Below are positions 15,714 through 22,982 of a stretch of 64,000 nt of DNA, one piece after another. Each line of letters opens with the position of its first letter. Within the stretch, counting starts at the first letter, position 1. The DNA is taken from the NCBI RefSeq assembly GCF_003614435.1, contig NZ_CP025546.1, forward strand, positions 2,604,001 to 2,668,000, read 5' to 3'. The notes beneath the pieces were generated by a model. The model was given only the letters and a program-made list of their open reading frames with translations. It was not told the DNA's origin and searched no databases. A program made the position numbers and the translations under genes. The DNA is from Mycobacterium paragordonae. Its GTDB lineage: Bacteria > Actinomycetota > Actinomycetes > Mycobacteriales > Mycobacteriaceae.

Positions 15714-16460
15714 TCAGATCTGTTCGGCACCGCCGTCGACGAACATTTCCGTCCCCGTCATGAAGCTGCTTTGATCCGAGGCGAGGAAGAGGACCGCTGC
15801 CGCGATCTCTTCCGGCCGGCCGAGACGGCCCATCGGAACCTTCGCCGCTTCGCCGTCCAGGAGTTCCTGCTCCTGGCCGGCGGGCGCCAGACCTTTGAGG
15901 CCCGGCGTCTCGACCGGTCCCGGGACGACGGTGTTGACGCGGATGTCGCGGCTCACGAGTTCGGCAGCCCAGGTGCGGCCGAACGAGCGAATTGCCGCCT
16001 TTGTTGCGGCGTAGACGCTGAATGCGGGCGTCCCGTTGTAGGCGGCCGTGGAACCGGTCAGGATGATCGACGAACCGCGGTTGAGCAGCGGCAGCATCGC
16101 CTGCACGGTGAAGAGCGTGCCACCGACGTTGGTCATGAAGGTGTCGGTGAACTGTTCGAGGGTGATCTTACCCAACGGCGCGAACGCTCCGCCGCCGGCG
16201 TTCGCGAACAGCACGTCGAGCCCGTTTCCGCGGGACTCGATCGCGGCGACGATGGCCGCCAGCTGGTCATTGCTCGACACATCGGCGCGAATGCCGGTCG
16301 CATTGGCGCCGATCGAGGCCACCGCGGCGTCGATCGTCTGTTGGTTACGCCCGGTCAGAAAGACATGCGCGCCCTCGGCCGCCAACCGCTGGGCGGCCGC
16401 CAGGCCGATGCCCGAATTGCCGCCGGTGACAAGTGCGGTTTTGCCACTCAGCTGGCTCAT
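15714..16460 (-). CDS. Short-chain dehydrogenase/reductase
   Basis: 248 aa from ATG at 16460. Classical SDR signature: cofactor loop TGGNSGIG (residues 12-19), NAGGG, a catalytic Ser in ILTGSTAAY, and the YAATK active-site pair (about residues 151-155). A C-terminal FMTGTEMFVDGG segment is typical of NAD(P)-dependent SDRs. It follows the lipase-like gene on the same strand with 23 bp between stop and start. Substrate is unknown. Confidence 0.9.
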   Translation of the reverse strand: MSQLSGKTALVTGGNSGIGLAAAQRLAAEGAHVFLTGRNQQTIDAAVASIGANATGIRADVSSNDQLAAIVAAIESRGNGLDVLFANAGGGAFAPLGKITLEQFTDTFMTNVGGTLFTVQAMLPLLNRGSSIILTGSTAAYNGTPAFSVYAATKAAIRSFGRTWAAELVSRDIRVNTVVPGPVETPGLKGLAPAGQEQELLDGEAAKVPMGRLGRPEEIAAAVLFLASDQSSFMTGTEMFVDGGAEQI

Positions 16461-16483
16461 TGCGCGTCTCGCTTTCGGCGGCC

Positions 16484-17728
16484 CTAACCGACCGATTCGG
16501 ACTGCGCCAGTGCCGGGGAGTGGGCGAGCCACGCCAGCAGCTTGTCGTAGATCGACGGATGGTTGAGCAGGTCAAAGTGGTTCAAGCCGGTCAGGGTGAG
16601 ACCGTGGGCGGCCTCGAACGGAACCTTACGTGATCGACCCACGCCTGCCGCACTCTTGGGGCGCACCAGATGGTCGCCCATGATCAGTCCGACCGCGCGG
16701 GGCGCGGCCGTGGTCGAGACGAAGTGATAGACCGCGTGCGGTAGGAAGGGCACCTCCTGGCAACGGTCGCGCAGGAACTCGTCCGGGTCGCAGTCGCGCC
16801 AGTCCTCATGGAGCAGGGCGCCGTACCGCAGATCCTTCACCCCGGCGCTGCGGGTGTTCAGAAATGCCGCCAAGCCGCGCGTCTCGGGCAGCTTCGCCAG
16901 CGCCCACGCCGCCATGTTGACGCCCTTTTCCAGGTCGGCACCCAGGTGGGGGGAACCCAGGCACACCACGTGCCGAACGGCGTCGGTCCACGCATGGTCC
17001 CGGTCGCGTCCGTAATGACATGCGCTGCGGGATACCAAACCACCCATGGAATGGCCGATCAGAACGACGTCTTCGACTGCCGTCGGCCACAATTCGTGCA
17101 GCCGGTGCAGCACGTCGGCCAGCGCCTGGCCGTTCTCCGAGATGTGGTGACCACTGTTGTAGCGCACGAACACCGGAGTGAAGTCGAGGTCCTTGCGCAA
17201 TCGTTTGCCGTAGGGACGCAGCGTCTCGCCGGTTCGCGGCGCGCGCCACCATGACCGTTCGGTCATGCACCAGCCGTGCACGAACACCGCGATGCGGCCG
17301 GTCGGTTTGGGAAACGCCTTCGCGATCGAGTCCGCGGTGAGCTCCACCGGCTGTCCTTTGCGCCGGACCTGCATCGAGAGCGCAAAACCGTTCTTCCGGT
17401 TGGTCATCTCGTCGCCGTAGATTCCGTTCACCGCCGCGATCGCACCCGCGACGCGTGGACGCGCCAGCACGGTCTCGTCGTCGTTGCTCAAGGTGTGCGC
17501 CGCCAGCGCGCCCGCGCCATACAGCGAGCCCCGCACGGCCCCGTCGACCATGCTGTAGATGGTGGAAGCAGTGGCGTCATGAATCACCTGCACGGGCTTG
17601 GCCGCCGGACCTATCGAGGTGAAAACCCGACTGGCGATGCCGTGATGCACATCACGGACCAGCGTGGTCAGCACCCGCGTGCCTTCGCCGGCGAGGTCGG
17701 CCAGCGACCTCATTTCGTGTCCCTGCAC
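16484..17728 (-). CDS. Alpha/beta hydrolase, lipase-like (PGAP1-type nucleophile elbow)
   Basis: 414 aa from a GTG at 17728 with SD AAAGGAG eight bases upstream. The hydrolase core starts about residue 145 (IAVFVHGWCMTERSW) and has the nucleophile elbow LIGHSMGGLVSRSA. A late His in LTGLNHFDLLNH completes the likely triad. The N-terminal ~130 residues hold an amphipathic helical segment (ATASTIYSMVDGAVRGSLYGAG) found in mycobacterial esterases of this type. No signal peptide. It probably acts on lipid or acyl esters. It is divergent from the transglutaminase gene. Confidence 0.82.
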   Translation of the reverse strand: MQGHEMRSLADLAGEGTRVLTTLVRDVHHGIASRVFTSIGPAAKPVQVIHDATASTIYSMVDGAVRGSLYGAGALAAHTLSNDDETVLARPRVAGAIAAVNGIYGDEMTNRKNGFALSMQVRRKGQPVELTADSIAKAFPKPTGRIAVFVHGWCMTERSWWRAPRTGETLRPYGKRLRKDLDFTPVFVRYNSGHHISENGQALADVLHRLHELWPTAVEDVVLIGHSMGGLVSRSACHYGRDRDHAWTDAVRHVVCLGSPHLGADLEKGVNMAAWALAKLPETRGLAAFLNTRSAGVKDLRYGALLHEDWRDCDPDEFLRDRCQEVPFLPHAVYHFVSTTAAPRAVGLIMGDHLVRPKSAAGVGRSRKVPFEAAHGLTLTGLNHFDLLNHPSIYDKLLAWLAHSPALAQSESVG

Positions 17729-17849
17729 GGGCCAACTCCTTTCCGCCGTTCACACCTTAGGGTTCCCATTCGAGGCGAAGATAGACCTTGCGGTACAGAC
17801 TGTCGGTGTGAGCTACGCTTGCCGCCACTCGCCGACAGGGAGGTTCGTC

Positions 17850-18809
17850 TTGCCGCCTGAGGAGCCGTCCGAGGAATTCAACGGCTGGTCGGCGCCGCCG
17901 GCCGCGAAACGGTACCGCGTCACCCATCGCACGGAATACCGCTACTCCGATGTCGTGACCAGCTCATACGGGCGCGGATTCCTCACACCGCGAGACTCGC
18001 TGCGCCAGCACTGCGTTGCACACGAACTGATCATCGACCCGGCCCCGGCCGACAGTTCCACCAGCCGCGACACGTACGGCAACATCAGTTCGTACTTCCA
18101 CGTCACCGAGCCGCACCGGGCCCTGACCATCGTCAGCGACTCGATCGTCGACGTCGCCCCGCAGGCGTCCGGGATCTACAGCACCGGGCCGGCCCTGCAA
18201 CCGTGGGAGAACGCGCGACCCAACGGCGCACAGGGGGCGCTGGCGAGCGACTTCGCCCTGGACCTGACGCCACCGGAAATCACCGACGAGGTTCGTGACT
18301 ACGCGGCGCCCAGCTTCGAGCCCGGACGTCCGCTCGTCGAGGTGCTGCGCGACCTCGCGTCGCGAATTTTCCGTGATTTCACTTACCGTTCGGGCTCGAC
18401 CACGGTTTCCACGCGGGTAAATGAGGTTCTGACGGCCCGGGAAGGGGTATGCCAGGACTTCGCGCGGTTGGCGATCGCCTGCCTGCGCGCCCATGGTTTG
18501 GCGGCCTGCTATGTCTCCGGTTATCTGGCTACCGACCCACCCCCTGGAAAGGATCGAATGATAGGCATTGACGCCACCCACGCCTGGGCGTCGGTGTGGA
18601 CGCCGCAGCAACCGGGTCAGTTCGAGTGGCTGGGCCTTGATCCCACCAACGACCAGCTGGTTGACCAGCGCTACATCGTGGTGGGACGCGGCCGCGACTA
18701 CGCGGACGTGCCGCCGTTGCGCGGCATCATCTACACCAACTCGGAACGCAGCGTGATCGACGTCGGCGTCGACGTCGTCCCGTTCGAAGGAGATGCGCTG
18801 CATGCGTGA
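17850..18809 (+). CDS. Transglutaminase-like protein (Rv2569c-like)
   Basis: About 319 aa from TTG at 17850, chosen because GGGAGG lies six bases upstream; a GTG at 17808 is an alternative. The N-terminal domain begins KRYRVTHRTEYRYSDVVTSS. The papain-like core has Cys (GVCQDFARLAIACLRAHG), His (DATHAWASVW) and Asp (GLDPTND) of the catalytic triad. These enzymes can cleave or form isopeptide bonds; a cysteine protease/amidase role is usual for bacterial members. The gene stop overlaps the start of the metallopeptidase gene, so they form one operon. Confidence 0.87.
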   Translation: MPPEEPSEEFNGWSAPPAAKRYRVTHRTEYRYSDVVTSSYGRGFLTPRDSLRQHCVAHELIIDPAPADSSTSRDTYGNISSYFHVTEPHRALTIVSDSIVDVAPQASGIYSTGPALQPWENARPNGAQGALASDFALDLTPPEITDEVRDYAAPSFEPGRPLVEVLRDLASRIFRDFTYRSGSTTVSTRVNEVLTAREGVCQDFARLAIACLRAHGLAACYVSGYLATDPPPGKDRMIGIDATHAWASVWTPQQPGQFEWLGLDPTNDQLVDQRYIVVGRGRDYADVPPLRGIIYTNSERSVIDVGVDVVPFEGDALHA

Positions 18810-19845
18810 CTTCCATTGCCCCAACTGCGGCCAGCGTCTGGCGTTCGAGAATTCGGAGTGCCTCAATTGCCACAGTGCCCTGGGGTTCTCCCTGGACCAG
18901 ATGGCGCTGCTGGTGATCGCCAAAGGCGGCGAAGAAAGCGACCACGCCGGCGCGGTGGCCGCCAACGAATACCAGCTGTGCGCCAACCTCTTTGTGGCCG
19001 AATGCAATTGGCTGGTTCCGGTCGGCCAGCCCGGCGGCCTGTGCGAGTCGTGCGCGCTGACCATCGAGCGTCCCAACGACCAGGACACCGTCGGGCTGGC
19101 GGAGTTCGCCCGCGCCGAGGCGGCCAAGCGGCGGCTCGTCGCCGAGCTGCACGAGTTGAACCTGCCGATCATCGGGCGCGACCAGGATCCGGACTATGGA
19201 CTCGCGTTCCGGCTGCTGTCCAGCGCGCACGAGAACGTGATCACCGGACACGAAAACGGCGTCATCACATTGGATCTCGCCGAGGGCGACGATGTGCACC
19301 GCGAGCAGTTGCGAGTGGAGATGGAAGAGCCGTACCGCACCCTGCTCGGGCACTTCCGCCACGAGGTGGGGCACTACTACTTTTACCGGCTGGTCCGGTC
19401 ACCGGAGTACCTGCAGCGGTTCAACGAATTGTTCGGTGACCCCGACGCCGACTACCAGGCGGCGCTCGACCGTCATTACAGCCAGGGGGCGCCGGAGGGC
19501 TGGCAGGAGACCTTCGTTTCCTCGTACGCGACCATGCACCCGGCCGAAGACTGGGCCGAGACGTTCGCGCACTACCTGCACATCCGGGACACGCTGGACA
19601 CCTCGGCGTCCTGCGGGCTGGCCCCGGCGGCCGCCACGTTCGACCGGCCGCCCTTGGGGCCCAGCGCTTTTCCCACCATCATCGAGATGTGGCTGCCGTT
19701 GTCCTGGTCGCTGAACATGGTGAACCGGTCGATGGGACACGACGACCTTTACCCCTTTGTGCTGCCGCCGGCGGTGCTGGACAAGATGCAGTTCGTACAC
19801 ACCGTGATCGAAGAGGTGACCTCGCAGCTGCAGGCCGCCACCTGA
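18802..19845 (+). CDS. Zinc-ribbon metallopeptidase-like protein (Rv2568c-like)
   Basis: 347 aa from ATG at 18802. AAGGAG lies nine bases upstream of this ATG but directly touches the alternative ATG at 18793, which favours 18802. The N-terminus has a four-Cys zinc ribbon (CPNCGQ and CLNC). A gluzincin-type motif HEVGHYYF (about residue 193) is followed by a downstream Glu-rich segment (AEDWAETFAHYLHIRD) that supplies the third ligand. No signal peptide. It overlaps the transglutaminase gene by 8 bp. In recalled M. tuberculosis order this is next to Rv2567; here the NAD salvage genes separate them. Confidence 0.83.
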   Translation: MRDFHCPNCGQRLAFENSECLNCHSALGFSLDQMALLVIAKGGEESDHAGAVAANEYQLCANLFVAECNWLVPVGQPGGLCESCALTIERPNDQDTVGLAEFARAEAAKRRLVAELHELNLPIIGRDQDPDYGLAFRLLSSAHENVITGHENGVITLDLAEGDDVHREQLRVEMEEPYRTLLGHFRHEVGHYYFYRLVRSPEYLQRFNELFGDPDADYQAALDRHYSQGAPEGWQETFVSSYATMHPAEDWAETFAHYLHIRDTLDTSASCGLAPAAATFDRPPLGPSAFPTIIEMWLPLSWSLNMVNRSMGHDDLYPFVLPPAVLDKMQFVHTVIEEVTSQLQAAT

Positions 19846-19855
19846 GCTCGCCGAG

Positions 19856-20464
19856 TTAGGCGGGCTGCCGGTGATAGACGCGGGCGGGCCGGCCTGACCC
19901 GGCGTGCTTGTGAAACTGGTCGGTCCGCGTGAACAGCGGTGAGCGGTCCAGGCGTGCTCGTGCGGCCGTGTCGGTGATCGACGTGCAGGCCCGCAGCAGC
20001 GCACAGGTCTGCACGAACGTCGTCTCCGGGCCGAGCAGGGCGTAGGTGGTGCTCGCGTCGGTCAGCAGCCGCTCGCCGATCCGCGCGAGTGCGGCACGCG
20101 CAATTTCGGTGTGCTGAAACGGCATTCCGTCGGGTATGTCGGTGACCGGGACGGCGCCTCCGGTACCTGCGGCGACACGGGCGGCCACGACGATCGACAC
20201 CGTGTGCCCGCGTTCGTCACGCAGCGGGTCGCTCACCACGTCGACAATCGCGACGCCACTGGTGATCTCGGCGCCGGCCTTCTCGCGCACGATCCTCCTG
20301 GCGGCCTGCTCGACGGTTTCACCGTGCTCGGCGGCCAGCAGTCCTCCCGGCAACGTGGTCGCGCCGCGGTGCGGGGTCCCGGCGCGCCGGATCAGTACCA
20401 GGCGCGGCACCGGTTCGTCCTCGGTGAGCGCGATGACGTCTACGCTCAGCCAGGTTTGCGTCAC
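19856..20464 (-). CDS. NUDIX-family protein with C-terminal winged-helix part (NrtR-like)
   Basis: 202 aa from GTG at 20464, which overlaps the nadV stop by 4 bp (GTGA). The N-terminal half is a NUDIX fold (TTLPGGLLAAEHGETVEQAARRIVREKAG region); the Nudix box is degenerate, with REKAG where REEVG is usual. The C-terminal ~60 residues hold a helix-rich segment (LLRACTSITDTAARARLDRSPLFTRTDQF) like the winged helix of NrtR repressors. NrtR senses ADP-ribose and represses NAD genes, and a perfect palindrome stands upstream of the first gene of this operon. Repressor role is inferred from architecture and context. Confidence 0.78.
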   Translation of the reverse strand: MTQTWLSVDVIALTEDEPVPRLVLIRRAGTPHRGATTLPGGLLAAEHGETVEQAARRIVREKAGAEITSGVAIVDVVSDPLRDERGHTVSIVVAARVAAGTGGAVPVTDIPDGMPFQHTEIARAALARIGERLLTDASTTYALLGPETTFVQTCALLRACTSITDTAARARLDRSPLFTRTDQFHKHAGSGRPARVYHRQPA

Positions 20465-21966
20465 GTGCGGGTCCACCCCTCGCGGATCACGCTGTCGCGC
20501 CGCAGGTTTGCCCGCACTTCGGCGAAGGTGTGGCTGCGCAGCAGTTGTCCGTTCTCGAAGACGATCTGCAACTCGTCGTCGCATTCGTGGTCGGCGTGTT
20601 CGATCAGGTAAGGGCGACCGTCGTCGCGGCGGCGCACGGAGAGGCGACCGGTGGCCGACTTCTTGGAGCCGTCGTCGGTGATCGGATCCTTGAGGATGTC
20701 GCGGCCCTGACCGTCGACCTGGACCCAGGTGGCTTTGACGGCCATCTTGAACGTGTCCCGCGTCTGGTACTGGTAGGTGTAGGACCCGAAACCGAAAACG
20801 ACTGCGGTGGAGGAGAAGCCCTGATCCATCAGGTTTCGGGTGATCGCGTCGGCGCGTTCGTAGGTGATCGAGTCGCCGTAGATCGCGCCGACGTGCGGGT
20901 CGAGTTCGCGATAGCCCTTGTCGTTCCTGACGGTCCCGAATGTCTCCGCGAGCAGCCGCACCACGCCCTGTTGTTCCGGGGTGCCGGCGGGAGCGTTCGG
21001 ATCACCGCACAGGATCAGTTCGGGGTCTCCGGAGTCGGGCCGGATGACGAGTTTGCCGTTGCGGCTTCTGATCTCGTCGGCCCGGGCGGGCAGGTACTCG
21101 GTGAGCACGCGCCACAGGTTCCAGGTGTCGGAGACGACAGACAGCGTGCCGGCCGGGTACAGCTGCAACAGACGGTCGAAGGTCTGCAGCTCGCCGTCCT
21201 GGCCGCCGGCGCACATCACCGAGTGCTCGGTGGCCGGGACACTGGCACCGATCAGTTCGCCGTCGTTTCCCGGGTAATACTGCTGGATATAGCGAATCGC
21301 GGGCAGGGTGTCGGTTCCGCAGAAGCTCAGCAGATGCCCGGCTCCGGATGCGGCCGCCGCTTCGGTGCCGGTCATGCCGCGATAGGCGAATTCGTGGCCC
21401 TGGAACTTCACCGCGTCCTCATCGCCGGACAACGCCGCCCGCCGGTCCAGCAGCGTGCGGTTACGCCACGCGAGGGTGGCGCTGGTGATGGGCTGCCACA
21501 GCTGAGCGGACAGCTCGGTCTCGAGATAGTTTGTCAGCCAGAAGAATCGGCTGTCGGTGTTCTCGACCGTCAGGTAGGGCACCCGCAGGGGGACCAAGGC
21601 GCCCTCCTTGACCGCCTTCACCCGCAGGGGCAGATAACCCAGCGTGTGCAGCTGCCGGAAGTGTTCGGCACCAATATCATTCGGCCCCAGTAGGGCCGTG
21701 ACGAACTGCTCGTATGCCGTCAGCACCGCGTCGAGTTCGTCGGGCGCAAGGTCGAAGAACACCTGCCAGCGCTGCTGCAGTTGGCGCAGGTATGCCTGCA
21801 GCCCGAAGAATACGGTGGCATCGACGTCGGGCAGCCGCGTTCCGCGCGCGGTCAGGTTCGAGTAGACGAACTCGGTGCCCTTCGGGTATTGGCGGCGGTG
21901 GTCCAATTTGTACGCGTCGGTGGCCAGCAGGGTGTCCAGCGCGCGATCCTGCCTGTCGTTCATCAT
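20461..21966 (-). CDS. nadV: Nicotinamide phosphoribosyltransferase
   Basis: 501 aa. It condenses nicotinamide with PRPP to give nicotinamide mononucleotide in NAD salvage. The Nampt signature is clear: DAYKLDHRRQYP near residue 17, an Arg-rich TSATLAWRNRTLL helix, ATEHSVM, VVSDTWN and KLVIRPDSGDP, the phosphate and ribose-binding segments. The first ATG (21966) overlaps the PRPP synthetase-like stop (ATGA), and the gene overlaps the NUDIX gene. This arrangement feeds locally made PRPP into the enzyme. I recall M. tuberculosis as using PncA instead and lacking NadV. Confidence 0.93.
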   Translation of the reverse strand: MMNDRQDRALDTLLATDAYKLDHRRQYPKGTEFVYSNLTARGTRLPDVDATVFFGLQAYLRQLQQRWQVFFDLAPDELDAVLTAYEQFVTALLGPNDIGAEHFRQLHTLGYLPLRVKAVKEGALVPLRVPYLTVENTDSRFFWLTNYLETELSAQLWQPITSATLAWRNRTLLDRRAALSGDEDAVKFQGHEFAYRGMTGTEAAAASGAGHLLSFCGTDTLPAIRYIQQYYPGNDGELIGASVPATEHSVMCAGGQDGELQTFDRLLQLYPAGTLSVVSDTWNLWRVLTEYLPARADEIRSRNGKLVIRPDSGDPELILCGDPNAPAGTPEQQGVVRLLAETFGTVRNDKGYRELDPHVGAIYGDSITYERADAITRNLMDQGFSSTAVVFGFGSYTYQYQTRDTFKMAVKATWVQVDGQGRDILKDPITDDGSKKSATGRLSVRRRDDGRPYLIEHADHECDDELQIVFENGQLLRSHTFAEVRANLRRDSVIREGWTRT

Positions 21967-22841
21967 TGTGCCCCTTCAAGATTGGTGGCGATGCGGCGTA
22001 AGGTCTCGCTGACATGCGGAGCCAGATCTGTGGCTCGGACGGGTCCGCCCCGGGCGCTCGGCAAAGAGTCGGTGGTGTAGACGCACTGGTATCCGGACAG
22101 CGCTTGGTGAGAGCGCTCCGGACCGGTGAACCCGCCATGGGTCACCCACAGGTCCAGCGACACGTCCGCTGGTATCGCTGCCCGGAGCAGCGCGAAAGTG
22201 CCTCCGCCGTCACAGATGTCGTCCACCACGAGATAGCGGCCGTCCAGCACGCCATCGGGCGGGTGATACCCCTTGAGTTTTCCGGTGGCCTGGTCCCGTG
22301 ACTTAGAGGCGATGAAGACCGGCAGCCCGAGTCGGTCGGCGACCAGTGAGGCACGTCCTCGTGAACCGGCATCCGGCCCGATGACCCCCTGGTAAGGACC
22401 GCTGCCGGTCACCGCATCGCTGACGATCGCGGCCAGGTCGAGTTCCCAGCGCCCGACGGCCGGGTTGGCCGCGGTCATCGCGTCCAGCCACACCGGGGAG
22501 TGCGGGTCGACCGCGATGATGTCGGTGATGCCGGAGAGCGCCGCCAGTCGGGCGTTCGTCCGGGCGGGGCTGGGCAGGTCCTTGTCGCCCCGTGCGCTGG
22601 GCAGGTACGGCATCACCAACACGCGGCGGGCGGCGCTGGCGACGAGGGAGGCCCAGTTGAAGACGACCGACCAATCGGGAGCCGGCGTGCGAACCCACAG
22701 CGCCTGAAGGCCGGAGGTGAGTTCCGAGTCGCCGGTGCGACGCACCGTCACGTCTCCCATCGGATAGGCGAATACCTCGATCGGTTCGGTTGTCAGTGCA
22801 CCGCTGTCGGTATCGAGAGTGAAGAACTCGTAATCGGCCAT
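21963..22841 (-). CDS. Ribose-phosphate pyrophosphokinase-like protein of the NAD salvage operon
   Basis: 292 aa from ATG at 22841; the longer frame to 22922 is rejected because it would run through the palindrome at 22860. The C-terminal half has the PRPP-binding loop of PRTase folds (YLVVDDICDGGGTF, about residue 205) and an earlier HSPVW/GPDAGS pair characteristic of PrsA-type enzymes. It is shorter than the housekeeping PrsA (about 320 aa) and diverges from it, as do the nadV-linked paralogues. The likely role is supplying PRPP to NadV. First gene of a three-gene overlapping operon. Confidence 0.85.
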   Translation of the reverse strand: MADYEFFTLDTDSGALTTEPIEVFAYPMGDVTVRRTGDSELTSGLQALWVRTPAPDWSVVFNWASLVASAARRVLVMPYLPSARGDKDLPSPARTNARLAALSGITDIIAVDPHSPVWLDAMTAANPAVGRWELDLAAIVSDAVTGSGPYQGVIGPDAGSRGRASLVADRLGLPVFIASKSRDQATGKLKGYHPPDGVLDGRYLVVDDICDGGGTFALLRAAIPADVSLDLWVTHGGFTGPERSHQALSGYQCVYTTDSLPSARGGPVRATDLAPHVSETLRRIATNLEGAQ

Positions 22842-22859
22842 GGGTTCACCGTAGCACCC

Positions 22860-22882
22860 ATTTCTCACAAATTGTGAGAAAT
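22860..22882. promoter_or_regulatory. Perfect 23-bp palindrome upstream of the NAD salvage operon
   Basis: ATTTCTCACAA (22860-22870), one base, then its exact complement (22872-22882). It begins 18 nt before the operon start codon and so overlaps the probable transcription or ribosome start region. An operator for a dimeric repressor, most simply the NrtR-like NUDIX protein encoded in the same operon. The binder is inferred. Confidence 0.75.
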
Positions 22883-22906
22883 GTCGGAAGGGGCGCACCA
22901 CTCTTG

Positions 22907-22970
22907 GCGCGAGCAGACGCAAAATCCTCTTGGAGCATGCACTCCCGTACGATTTTGTGTCTGCTCGCGC
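22907..22970. terminator. Long inverted repeat with 20-bp arms
   Basis: Arms 22907-22926 and 22951-22970 pair with one mismatch around a 24-nt loop. It lies after the end of the ATP-grasp/alpha-E gene (22983) and before the NAD operon operator, so it can act as a terminator. Words such as AAAATC and CCCGTAC recur in the carA-carB element at 63171, suggesting a repeated element family. Confidence 0.6.
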
Positions 22971-22982
22971 AGGCCGGGCGAC

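Noticed and set aside
22842..22922. Longer start for the PRPP synthetase-like gene
   Set aside because: It would read through the 23-bp palindrome and an Arg/Phe-rich stretch unlike the family; ATG 22841 fits.
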